A stretch of DNA of 64,000 bases, taken from Muricea muricata. Taxonomy: Eukaryota > Cnidaria > Anthozoa > Malacalcyonacea > Plexauridae. Made by a program: the position numbers and the translations under genes. Shown piece by piece: positions 46,601 to 52,570 of this stretch (within the stretch, counting starts at the first letter, position 1; every line of letters begins with the position of its first letter). The notes under the pieces were generated by a model that did no database searches, was not told where the DNA came from, and saw only the letters and a list, made by a program, of their open reading frames with translations. The stretch covers positions 35,975,059 through 36,039,058 of the forward strand of contig OY979718.1 in NCBI GenBank assembly GCA_963855995.1. Reading direction: 5' to 3'.

Positions 46601-47427
46601 TTTCAGTGCTTTTCATCACTGTAGTGCTTTTTCTCTAACTCTCTTCCTTCTTGAAATATTCAACTTTATTTGAGATGTAAATTAAACAACTTATGACATC
46701 ACTTTGTATAATAAGTATCTTTGAGATCGTTGATTTTGTAGCATATGACAATAAGCAACTACGGCAAATAAAACTGCTCTCAGTGGCGGATCCAGGGTAA
46801 GTCAAAATAAATTATAGCAGCTCAATTTTAAATTCAAAATAACTTTATAAAAATGTCATAGTTTATGAATTTCAAAAGAATAAAATCTAACCAATGAAGT
46901 TGCTTTGAAGGTATTTTAAAATGTAAATAGATCCTAGAATGAGCTGTGGTAATTTATTTTGACTTACGCTAGATCCGCCACTGACTGCTCTGCATACGGG
47001 TGTGTAAACCAAGATTAATAGCTCGGTGTCGGCAATTTGCGTGGAATATATAAATAGTAATATACTAATAATAATATACATAAATAGTAATATAATAGTA
47101 ATATAAGTTGTGTAATTTGCATATCTAATAAAGTTGAAGGTCTCGAGAAGGAAGAGTATGAGGGAAATTCTTCCAAAGAATTTACATTGACATTTTAATT
47201 TATTAAAACACGCTGACTCCTTCAACCAAAGCTGACGTGTGGGGTGTGAAAAATGCATCAAAAATTGCATGCATATATGCAATCAATAATTGGACAAAAT
47301 TTTGTTCCATAGGCGGCATTTTATAATGTTACCACTGTAGCCTCAGCTTAAATTATTCTCATAATACTGTACCTGAAAATGCAATGAGAATGGTTTGTAT
47401 CAGCAATTTCGTTGTCGGGACCAGCAT
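28204..47427 (-). CDS. Single-pass Ig/FN3 cell-surface receptor (16 coding exons, 1228 residues)
   Basis: Joined exons: 47427-47373, 46119-45844, 43174-42893, 42032-41757, 40579-40316, 39958-39710, 37503-37240, 36074-35838, 35357-35121, 34093-33815, 32840-32541, 31585-31515, 31021-30811, 29708-29556, 29161-29122 and 28696-28204. Their lengths sum to 3687 bases, exactly 1228 codons plus TGA, with every junction in phase and at AG/GT. Order: signal peptide (1-18), eight I-set Ig domains (about 19-713), three FN3 domains (about 714-1000), transmembrane helix (about 1020-1041), basic patch (KGKKKKSR, about 1054-1061), and a tail to 1228 with eight tyrosines. It probably sits at the cell surface and binds protein ligands or like cells. 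The tail carries NPAY and YRNV motifs that, when phosphorylated, suit PTB and Grb2-type SH2 domains. There is no kinase or phosphatase domain. The architecture recalls NCAM, Robo and Dscam proteins, but the 8 Ig + 3 FN3 count matches none exactly. The exon model is mine and untested. Confidence 0.85.
28816..28985. mobile_element. Palindromic MITE in the receptor's last intron
   Basis: 'gcgagtgtttttcaagattt' at the left pairs with 'aaatcttgaaaaacagccgc' at the right. 'ctaatcaacaaccagacatt' pairs with 'aatgcctggttgctgattcg'. It lies between exons 15 and 16. Confidence 0.65.
29122..29161 (-). CDS. Receptor exon 15: 40-base basic juxtamembrane micro-exon
   Basis: Phase 1/2: DTKGKKKKSRNNG. It is needed to reconcile the phase-1 end of exon 14 with the phase-2 start of exon 16. 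Acceptor ttgccttaag, donor gg|gtaaat. The lysine cluster just inside the membrane could bind acidic lipids or cytoskeletal linkers (inference). Confidence 0.7.
29556..29708 (-). CDS. Receptor exon 14: membrane-proximal linker and transmembrane helix
   Basis: 153 bases, phase 1/1. A Gly/Pro/Ser-rich linker (DRFGLPGPMSSNSDSLPW) leads into the hydrophobic run 'IAVGGSVLGVILLLVILVYI' and the stop-transfer sequence 'YLTRKSK'. Acceptor tttcctcctgtag, donor g|gtaaat. Confidence 0.85.
29740..30780. other. Receptor intron 13, no element resolved
   Basis: Intron between exons 13 and 14. A GC-rich inverted patch lies near 30010-30085 ('gcaggctctcctctccacgt' with 'ctcgctggcggaacgaggat' and 'agaagagagcctggctat'). 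No additional exon with a matching phase is evident. Confidence 0.45.
30811..31021 (-). CDS. Receptor exon 13: FN3 domain 3, second half
   Basis: 211 bases, phase 0/1: IHPTYVEGYKVQYKEYES (C strand), 'YMITGLTASQYYEIQLNMFT' (the E-F strand 'tyrosine corner' region), then 'GGDGPWSRPIVVHTET'. Acceptor ttttcaccag, donor g|gtacac. Confidence 0.85.
31515..31585 (-). CDS. Receptor exon 12: FN3 domain 3, first half
   Basis: 71 bases, phase 1/0: APQNPPKEIEAVSNGPRRIY then VTWE, the A and B strands of an FN3 fold. Acceptor tttttcag, donor gag|gtaaat. This is the only extracellular domain of the protein split by an intron; that intron starts straight after the B strand. Confidence 0.8.
31883..32238. mobile_element. 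hAT-type MITE with perfect 8-base duplication
   Basis: Perfect 27-base inverted ends begin 'catagagattataaataaca' at 31883 and close at 32238. The 8-base target duplication gcagaaag flanks both sides (31875-31882 and 32239-32246). Eight-base duplications are typical of hAT elements. 356 bases, no transposase. It sits in the intron between the second and third FN3 domains. Confidence 0.85.
32541..32840 (-). CDS. Receptor exon 11: fibronectin III domain 2
   Basis: 300 bases, phase 1/1. It begins PSPPSKLEARSITLTSITVY followed by W, E-P-P, 'VYEIFYEESAG' and 'LMSATLYLVMIRAGRQVDG'. Acceptor cttctctag, donor g|gtattg. Confidence 0.88.
33250..33735. mobile_element. Fold-back MITE in the intron between FN3 domains 1 and 2
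   Basis: Arms of ~180 bases: 'aaagtgcctatgaaacgaaa' through 'cacaatataacttctttt', 'gatattctgcattcttggac' and 'atgcaaataatacaacgtgt' to 'gacatcacattgcataatga'. These pair with 33570-33735, which reads as the diverged complement ('tcattatgcagtgtgatgtc' to 'atacttggcacttt'). No gene inside. Confidence 0.75.
33815..34093 (-). CDS. Receptor exon 10: fibronectin III domain 1
   Basis: 279 bases, phase 1/1. It begins PSSPYNFTVTKISSNSVRFS with the B-strand W of 'FSWLTNESK', the 'FTIERR' C strand, and 'PFTKFMYRVSARNALGMSEH' carrying the conserved F/G-strand Y..V.A.N..G pattern. Acceptor tttcttgtag, donor g|gtatgt. It ends the Ig block and starts the FN3 block. Confidence 0.88.
34097..34930. other. Receptor intron between Ig8 and FN3-1
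   Basis: The minus-strand frame of 188 codons (34094-34660) is open but contains no recognisable domain and overlaps the exon boundary in another frame. I treat it as chance. No repeat ends resolved. Confidence 0.4.
35121..35357 (-). CDS. Receptor exon 9: Ig domain 8
   Basis: 237 bases, phase 1/1. It begins PPRIVDLKLVELLNNL, then 'VTISCVTNGTPKPDVNWFDL' and 'RMKFVCNASNVYGW'. The DxGxY signature before the second Cys is lost (RMKFVC). Acceptor tttttgtag, donor g|gtattt. Confidence 0.85.
35405..35565. mobile_element. Degenerate MITE, family M2 copy 1
   Basis: Contains 'tgacttccactctcactgct', 'cctgattggctattcgggag', 'atctgattggctaaaagata' and 'actcaaatctgaac'. The same blocks occur in the same order at 47547-47687, where the ends are better kept. 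Confidence 0.6.
35838..36074 (-). CDS. Receptor exon 8: Ig domain 7
   Basis: 237 bases, phase 1/1, a short I-set domain (79 residues). It shows 'GEEAVMRCPINANPVAEVEW' and 'HAGQYSCRGRNILG'. Acceptor cttggttag, donor a|gtaagt. Confidence 0.88.
36150..36575. mobile_element. Fold-back MITE in the intron between Ig6 and Ig7
   Basis: Arms of ~170 bases: 'aatggagctttaacctttta' through 'aaattttgaaaaaaattcga', 'gccacaccttgaaagagtat', 'cctaaacttagtaaaattgc' and 'atatagccttgcgaatttg'. The reverse complement is found from 36405 to 36575. The unrelated centre is ~75 bases. Confidence 0.75.
36576..37120. other. Receptor intron, nothing further recognised
   Basis: AT-rich intron sequence between the fold-back MITE and the poly-A-rich 37120-37225 stretch. 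No extra exon of matching phase seen. Confidence 0.4.
37120..37225. repeat. Short A-rich tandem array
   Basis: Repeats of 'aaaaaaatttggaaaaaa' with variants (about six units), directly beside the donor of exon 7. A low-complexity minisatellite. Confidence 0.7.
37240..37503 (-). CDS. Receptor exon 7: Ig domain 6
   Basis: 264 bases, phase 1/1. It begins VQPTFLISPRNISVNETS, then 'VNIQCSAKGPDLPRVSWYRL' and 'DTGFYVCQATNHAGY'. Acceptor catttcacag, donor t|gtaagt. A run of diverged 'aaaaaaatttggaaaaaa' units (37120-37225) sits just inside the following intron. Confidence 0.9.
37560..37780. repeat. Diverged inverted-repeat element in intron 6
   Basis: 'tgattggctactctactcgc' near the left and 'aaattgagagctcgtaatat' near the right resemble the ends of the 26337-26600 repeats. 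The element is too decayed to place its ends exactly. Confidence 0.4.
38430..38700. repeat. 'ggccac...attaagcggcc' transposon-derived repeat
   Basis: Several phrases of one pattern: 'tccattaagcggccacactc', 'tattgaacggccacatg', 'ccattgaacgaccacctcta', 'ttaagcggccgcggcc', 'ctttaaacggtcagccac' and 'caattaaaccgc'. A cluster of short degenerate motifs of this kind is common in DNA-transposon relics. No ends defined. Confidence 0.5.
39001..39033. repeat. Short degenerate telomere-like tract
   Basis: 'ccctgacccaaaccccaacc' then 'ctaaccccaacc': a few CCCTAA/CCCCAA units in the intron between Ig5 and Ig6. Variants match the degenerate edge of the long tract at 3100. Confidence 0.6.
39710..39958 (-). 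CDS. Receptor exon 6: Ig domain 5
   Basis: 249 bases, phase 1/1. It begins VPPNVSVQPEQAIAAAGES, then 'VTFSCTATGVPLPSVTWYSS' and 'DQEDFLCEARNDAGV'. The usual G/S-x-Y before the F-strand Cys is replaced by E-D-F. Acceptor ttttgttacag, donor g|gtatgc. Confidence 0.9.
40316..40579 (-). CDS. Receptor exon 5: Ig domain 4
   Basis: 264 bases, phase 1/1. It begins KRPKLDCCPDK (an unusual Cys-Cys pair before the fold), then 'MSLDCSAAGYPKPSYRWAFE' and 'DEGVFSCTANNTYGE'. Acceptor gtttatttag, donor g|gtaagt. Confidence 0.9.
40630..41690. other. Receptor intron between Ig3 and Ig4, with a SINE-core fragment
   Basis: The phrase 'tttctccgggaactccgatt' with 'tcctccctct' at 40851-40880 matches the core of the SINE at 18940-19165. 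The surrounding bases are too diverged to define a full element. The rest of the intron shows no exon. Confidence 0.5.
41757..42032 (-). CDS. Receptor exon 4: Ig domain 3
   Basis: 276 bases, phase 1/1. It begins GYPVFLISPRSTIEVHE, then 'TSDCKVIGSPSPDVRWYYDD' and 'NSGRYTCMANNSAG'. Acceptor gtcttttag, donor a|gtaagt. Confidence 0.9.
42289..42361. repeat. 16-base minisatellite
   Basis: Four and a half copies of 'cggattcaacatttct' (the first two with 'caatat' instead of 'caacat'), in the intron between Ig2 and Ig3. 'cggattc' also recurs just downstream at 42380 and 42429. Confidence 0.85.
42893..43174 (-). CDS. Receptor exon 3: Ig domain 2
   Basis: 282 bases, phase 1/1. It begins D-PPVKPTITGI and shows 'GERVTFTCEATGNPLPQINW' and 'DAGRYTCIAENDSGND'. 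Acceptor tttctcaccag, donor g|gtgagt. A typical I-set domain. Confidence 0.9.
43606..43747. mobile_element. MITE in receptor intron 2
   Basis: 'aaaggccgttttccacttca' followed by 'gtcgtatcgcagcgaaacgt' at the left pairs with 'acgtttcgctacgatacggt' followed by 'tgacgtggaaaacaagctt' at the right. 142 bases with ~40-base arms. Confidence 0.7.
44210..44463. mobile_element. hAT-like MITE ('caggtgcggatctagg' ends)
   Basis: Left end 'caggtgcggatctaggacat', right end 'ccctagatccgcccctg'. 'tatagt' directly flanks both sides (44204-44209 and 44464-44469), a shorter duplication than the usual 8. G-rich subterminal runs ('aaaggggggg' type) occur on both sides. The ends share 'gcggatc' with the two MITEs at 45090 and 46781. 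Confidence 0.65.
44512..44778. mobile_element. Palindromic MITE, family M1 copy 2
   Basis: Same order of blocks and orientation as 25721-26040, including 'gtgttgatataacat', 'cacgagtggaaattggg', 'tttatgatatagcacaaa' and 'agccaatgagcgttcaaaa'. It ends 'tacaaatgttatattataat'. Confidence 0.75.
45090..45292. mobile_element. hAT MITE copy 1 with 8-base duplication gtcacaag
   Basis: Inverted ends of ~43 bases start 'cagtggcggatccagggtaa' at 45090 and end 'accctggatccgccactg' at 45292. The duplication gtcacaag is at 45082-45089 and 45293-45300. 203 bases, no coding capacity. Confidence 0.9.
45676..45787. mobile_element. Hairpin MITE 56 bases from the Ig1 exon
   Basis: Perfect 33-base arms: 'attaaaatataattttgtgg' then 'aaacaccacgtaa', and its complement ending at 45787. 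A ~46-base loop lies between. It sits just downstream of the exon 2 donor. Confidence 0.8.
45844..46119 (-). CDS. Receptor exon 2: Ig domain 1
   Basis: 276 bases, phase 1/1. Shows 'SGTFICRAQ' (B-strand Cys), 'REWKKDD' (core Trp), 'LKFLNVRRSDAGIYTCIVRN' (F-strand Cys in the DxGxYxC pattern) and ends at VLG with donor g|gtaggt. The acceptor is cag at 46122-46120. Confidence 0.85.
46130..46780. other. Receptor intron 1, exon-proximal part
   Basis: No exon with a matching phase. 'cagtgcttttcatcactgta' and 'gtagtgctttt' at 46590-46630 form a minor local repeat. Confidence 0.4.
46781..46983. mobile_element. hAT MITE copy 2 with 8-base duplication actgctct
   Basis: Same family and length (203 bases) as 45090-45292 but in the opposite orientation. 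Duplication actgctct at 46773-46780 and 46984-46991. The right end has small changes ('acgctagatccgccactg'). Confidence 0.9.
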
Positions 47428-47434
47428 AGCCACG
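47373..47434 (-). CDS. Receptor exon 1: start codon and signal peptide
   Basis: ATG at 47427 opens MLVPTTKLLIQTILIAFS, a short N-region followed by a hydrophobic core, then a phase-1 donor (tca g|gtaca, exon end 47373). The acceptor is gttaacag at 47436-47435, leaving 7 untranslated bases. Spliced to the upstream exon 49909-49864, the ATG frame meets an in-frame TGA upstream, which supports this start. Position -3 is G. Confidence 0.75.
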
Positions 47435-47546
47435 CTGTTAACAGAAATATAAACAAAGTTTTGTTGTACATGGCTTGTTTCAAAATCACATGTGAGCATG
47501 CGTGAGCGCATGATTTTCACATGTTGTATCTCACATGTGAATTAAT

Positions 47547-47687
47547 AGAGAGGTTCAGATTTGACTTCCTCTACCACTACCGCTATCTTTTCCCGATTTT
47601 TAAACAATTTGATTGGTTAATCAGGTGGGTCTGGCACATCTGATTGGCTGAAAGATAGTACTGCAAGCCAAATCTGAACACCTCTCT
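47547..47687. mobile_element. MITE, family M2 copy 2
   Basis: Ends 'agagaggttcagatttgact' and 'gccaaatctgaacacctctct' (inverted). The interior has 'tttgattggttaatcaggtg' and 'tctgattggctgaaagatag'. It lies 113 bases upstream (gene sense) of the exon 1 acceptor. Confidence 0.7.
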
Positions 47688-47939
47688 AACGATACCGTCA
47701 CGCGGAGTTAGCTCAGTTCGGTAATCAGCAGTTGGTACAAAATGCGAACAAATTCCTTCGAACATATTATGATTTTTGAAGCGACTCGGTACTCCCATAT
47801 TGCGCGTGCGGAAGCGAAACATTCGGCTTTTAACAGTCAATGGGTAGCAGAAAGCGAAACAGCACGCTTGTAACAACCACTGGGGGAGGGGGGTAAGAAG
47901 TGAAACATTTCGCTCGCATTCGACCCGAGTCGGAGGTCT

Positions 47940-48008
47940 GTACGGGAAAGTATTGCCTGAGGTTTTTCGTACAGTGCGATAAAAACCGAAGTCAATACTT
48001 TCCCGTAC
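47940..48008. repeat. Hairpin in receptor 5' intron
   Basis: 'gtacgggaaagtattgcctg' then 'aggtttttcg' pairs with 'cgataaaaaccg' then 'aagtcaatactttcccgtac'. A stem of about 31 pairs with a 7-base loop. Confidence 0.75.
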
Positions 48009-48199
48009 ATACCGAGCAAATGAGGTTGATGAGGGATTTATTAAATGACTTTGCTGGATTGCAATTTGTTGTGACTTTGTAGAAAAAACCAAAAAACGCT
48101 TTCGCTGCTAAACGTTCAGCCGTATTCATTTGGGTCATTTGTTTGTCCAGGATAGTACAACTTGCTCGGGGAGTGACTTTCGTCGTCATTATACGGCAT

Positions 48200-49863
48200 A
48201 ATAAGTTTTAATTTCCTTTAAAATTTTATTTGTGCAGTGTTTACACGAGCGGGCAACGGGGCAAGATGAATTTCTTGAGAGGGCAAGATGACTTTTTCCA
48301 GGCCGCTAATCAACCAATCAGCGTGCGTCATTTGTCTCAGCCATATAATAAATACCTTTATAATATTGATACAAAGGGTGTATGAAACTATATTAACAAA
48401 TAAATAATTAAACTGCATGTCTCTAACACATGGACGGACAGAGTTGCAAAACGCGTTCAACCTTCCCCCGAGCAAAATTTTCAAAGTTTGCAAATCTTCC
48501 TAAAGATGTTGTAAAGTTGGGCTTTCCAAACTGGAGATCAGAATGAATCTTGCGAATGAATCAAATGAATATTTTTATCAGAAAGAAGGCATGATTTTCT
48601 GGAATAGATCATCATCATTTTTTTATGTTACTGTTTACGATAAATTATGTAGTGTGTTGACATGAAACCTTCCTCACTGACTGCCCATTTTGGAAACCTT
48701 CCTCACGGGTAATACCCGCATACCCGTGGCTTTTTTGCAACTCTGTGGACGGACATCGTTAATGTTGCTTTTTGCTAAAATTTATCTATCAAAAGGGTAA
48801 TCGAAGTTTTGAGTGCTCCAATTAAGGCGGTTTTTGGAAAGACTTGGCTTTTGGCTTCTGAATAATACCGTGTTTTTAAAATTTAAGAAAATTTGAGCAA
48901 ATATGAATCCGATTATCTGTTGAAATTTAATTCTCATGGCAGATTAATGAGTTTTCATTCCTTACTCGCTGCTTTAACAATGGTTAAAGATGGAAATATG
49001 CGATTACGACTACGACTATCATTGGATTCGTAGTTGCTCAATTCTTCAAATATCTGACTAGAATGGTGACATTTGAATGCTTTCCAGTACTTAATTCTCT
49101 ACATAAAATAATAAACACGTTAGAGCCCTCCAAAGTTCTGTTACCTTTGATACACTCTGTATATATAGATTTAACAATTATTCGCCGAAGGCGAAGTGAT
49201 TATTGGTAAATATTCACCGAGACGAAGTCGAGGTGAATATTTCCCATAATCACTGAGCTTGAGTTAATTTCATCACAAATCTCAGCTTTCGGTTCGTTCG
49301 CCTCACTCTCAGACGATCATCAGCACGAATCGGATGTGACATTACCGAATCAGCTTAACAATATTGACAAAAACTGAACAATACGGGCAGGATAATATTG
49401 CCCACTGCTATTTCATGAACGAACAGAGTGATAATTATTTTTTCGTGGAAGACTAGCTACAACATCGGCACGAGGTGAACAAAACAAGTGATCTTACAAA
49501 GAAATAGCTACAACATCCGTTCTGGTACTTTTCACCGTTCAAGCAAGACAGTGCAAAGAAACTATGTCGCTGTTTAGTGACTAAAACCATTCACAAGAAT
49601 AGCTGAATATTTGCCGTTGTAACTTAAATACGGACGTCCAAAGTTATTACTGGCTTCATTCACATGACTTTCATAAGTTCAAATATGGCGCCACTGTAGT
49701 AAGCTGTAGCGCATAAATATTGGCCTTAAAACTATTCTACAGTTGCCAGTTATCGCCAGTACATTTACAAGATAAGATACCGTTTATCACAAAGGTAGAA
49801 TATGCAGGTTTGATATGTACTTACGTACTAGAATATATTGTAAACAAAATTGTTTTGACTTAC
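48200..49863. other. Receptor 5' intron, distal part
   Basis: Contains the hairpin 'gtgattattggtaaatattc' / 'gaatatttcccataatcac' at 49196-49253, next to 'cgccgaaggcgaa'. A related phrase lies on the other strand near 62520-62546. No exon seen. Confidence 0.5.
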
Positions 49864-49909
49864 CAAGAGCCCAAGATGTGGTAACCTGTTCAGGATTTCT
49901 CGTCTGGCA
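49864..49909 (-). other. Candidate 5' non-coding exon of the receptor gene
   Basis: A 46-base segment lies between a good acceptor (cgttttcag) and a strong donor (cttg|gtaagt) on the minus strand, 2.4 kb upstream of exon 1. It contains no ATG in the receptor frame but does contain an in-frame TGA. If real, the transcript starts further upstream and close to the BEL element. It could instead be a chance splice-site pair. Confidence 0.5.
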
Positions 49910-50700
49910 CTGAAAACGTGCTATATCATACAGTTAGATACAAATGTCAGCATGCCATTCACCTGCCAGATATTTGCGAGGATTTGTTGTCTATTTTGTA
50001 TATTCACCAGCACTTCTGGCTGCCACAACATTCCTACGTTGCTACGCGACTTTTGTAACCTAATCTGTTTAAGCTTAATCTGTTTGACCTGGTTTGAGCA
50101 TAGTTATATTAACTACGGTATGGTTTGACGTCTGAAAACATTATTTAAAGAAACAGTGTTCTTTATAACTTAGTGATAAAATGGTGATTACTTGTACAAG
50201 TCAGTTTGCTTGCTTTCGTGTAAAATTCGTGATTTAACTTAAGAAAGATTTAATGATAAAATATCAATGGTCTTAATTATAATCTGTCTTTTACTGAATG
50301 TAAATTAAGTTTTAAGAGCAGTTGTCACCCCACATTTAAATGTATTGTGTAATATTACGCATTATTATTAACTTGTCTTCTGGCGTAACCGCATTATAGT
50401 TTTGGTGTTTAATCGAAGCATATCATGCACTATCATGCCAGGGGCGGATCCAGGATTTTTTGTACGTAGGTCAAGATTTTCTGACTAACGTCATTCAGGG
50501 GGGGGGGGGGAAATACTTAAAACTATGCTAGTTATTAAATATACGCTAGTTAGAGAAGCTTTAGTGATTTTAGATTCACTTACAAATCATGTTCTGTGAC
50601 AACTATATTTTCGCACCATATATCAGATTAAGATTACCAATGATTCAAATTACAATCATGATGTCATATAAATGAATAGGCTGGCTTGCCTGGGTAATTC
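49910..50700. other. Region between receptor 5' end and BEL element
   Basis: The promoter of the minus-strand receptor would be expected here; no TATA or initiator can be singled out. At 50440 a hAT-like end ('caggggcggatccaggattt') appears, followed by a G homopolymer (50497-50510). Its partner end is not found next to it. Confidence 0.45.
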
Positions 50701-50962
50701 TACATGGCATCTCCATGTGAGAGAAGATGGAAGATTATTTAGCGTAGTGGAAGTTTTAAGTTGTCTATCGTTAAGCGGAAGCACAGCGCATCCGTAAAGA
50801 AGGGAAGAACACGAGAAAGATTTTGTAGTTTTGTACTAAAGAGTATTTATGTATGTTTATGTTCGTGTTTTGTAATAAAATGCATCATAACCAGCGCATG
50901 AAGTGAGTCTTTGAGTCTAAGAGTAAAATCAATATAAAGGAAACAATTCTAAATATCGTACA
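50700..50962 (+). repeat. Probable 5' LTR of the BEL element
   Basis: Ends in CA at 50961-50962 directly before the primer site. Contains a poly(A) signal 'aataaa' at 50874. The left border is not fixed because no second LTR is present for comparison. Confidence 0.55.
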
Positions 50963-50979
50963 TGGTTCTTCGAGCCGGA
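50963..50979 (+). promoter_or_regulatory. Primer-binding site (tRNA-Tyr type)
   Basis: 'tggttcttcgagccgga' is complementary, apart from one base, to the 3' end of a typical animal tRNA-Tyr (…ccggctcgaaggacca). It starts right after the LTR's terminal CA, the normal place. Confidence 0.7.
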
Positions 50980-51116
50980 TAAGAACGGATTGATAACGCG
51001 AATATGAAGTAAACACGGTTGGAATTTAAAATCGGAAACACGACAACACTCTCGACTGGTAAGTGGTTTTATCAGTATTCTTTGAAAGTGAAACTCTCGT
51101 TGAAACTCTCGTTACG

Positions 51117-52570
51117 ATGGCTGATGCCCAAGATTTGGCTAGGAAGAAAAGAGTTAGAAATGGCCACAGAACATCAACAAAACGAACAATATCTCTACCG
51201 AATAATCACTTGACAAGTGTTGATGATAAATCTAAGCTAGCTCTTCATGCTGTGAAACTTACACTTTACCAGAAAACACTCGAAGATAAACTAGTTGTAT
51301 TTCAACAACAAGACAATGCTACTCTAGACCTAGTCGGTGATGATGATGTAGAACTTGAAATAGAACAAGCAGATATTCTAAGGGAAAACATGCAATCTAC
51401 AATTTTTGAAATCGAAAATGCTTTAACGGAAATTGCACAGCCAACTGAATCTGCCAACTGATAGCAACTCTTCCCCATTACCACCGAAACAAAACTCTAC
51501 CCCACTCTCGCCACAACAAAACTCGACCCCAGCCTCACCACAACAAAACTCTACCGCACCCTCACCACAACACAACCCTACCCCACAGGCATCACAAACT
51601 AACCAGATTAAAACAATATTGGCCATAGCAGGTTTTGAAGAGGTGCAAGGCCCAGGGTTACCTGGTCATAGTGGAATTACAACTCAGTCAAGCCACCAAA
51701 ATAATCAACCCTCTGTTAAACTGCCAAAGTTAAGCCTAAAGAAATTCAGTGGTGATGTAACAACCTAGTCCACATTCTGGGACACCTTTGAATCTGCAAT
51801 ATATAAGAATCCTGACTTGTCAGATATTGACAAATTCAATTATCTTAATTCACTTCTCGAGAATACAGCAGCCGATGCAATATCGGGACTAACATTAACA
51901 TCTGGGAATTATAACGAAGCAACTGTTATCCTTAAGAAGAGATTCGGAAATAAGCAATTGGCTATCAACAAGCATATGGATGTCTTTCTTAAGCTTGATC
52001 CAGTTACATCAATTTACGACTTAATCACTTGAAGGGTCTCGGATCATTGTATGAACACAGTTGAGTCGCACATTAGGGCCCTTAAGTCTCTTGGTGTACG
52101 ATCACAATCATATGGTGGTCTTTTATGTTCCATGCTTATGAACAAGCTCCCACGAGATCTGCGTATACTAATGAGTCGCGACATAGAGAATGATAACTGG
52201 GATCTTGATCGACTACTGGGACTACTTGAGGCGGAAGTAGAAGCAAGAGAAAGAGCATCAAGCAACAGTACCACCACAGATAGTAGTAGTAACTCGCATC
52301 GTGACCAGAAATCTAAATATCGAGGAAGGCAACTTCAATCTGCAGCAGTCTTAAAGATGGACTCTTCTCCAATCACTTGTACCTATTATCACGGTTCACA
52401 TACGTCTAATAGTTGTCAAACTGTCTCCAATGTCACAGCCCGAAAGGACATTTTACGTTAAGGCGGTCGGTGTTTCTTATGTCTAAAGAAAAATAACTTG
52501 TGTCGAGATTGCAACTCTAAAACTCTATGCTTAAAATGTCGTTGTAGGTATCACATAAGTATTTGCATGA
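51117..52570 (+). pseudogene. BEL gag region with zinc knuckles
   Basis: ATG at 51117 opens MADAQDLARKKRVR. The frame changes near 51450 into a Pro/Gln/Ser-rich spacer (repeated 'SPQQNST'), then the gag core 'LPKLSLKKFSGD', 'FNYLNSLLENTAADAISGL' and 'ILKKRFGNKQLAINKHMD' (DUF1759 type). In-frame stops lie at 51766, 52030 and 52459. The end carries a double Cys-rich knuckle (CFLCLKK..LC..C and CLKCRCRYHISIC). The His expected in the first knuckle is Asn. Confidence 0.8.

Noticed and set aside
28204..47434. Assignment of the receptor to allorecognition or to a named family
   Set aside because: The Ig domains are I-set, not V-set-like, and the tail lacks a strict ITIM/ITAM. The architecture alone does not prove function or orthology.
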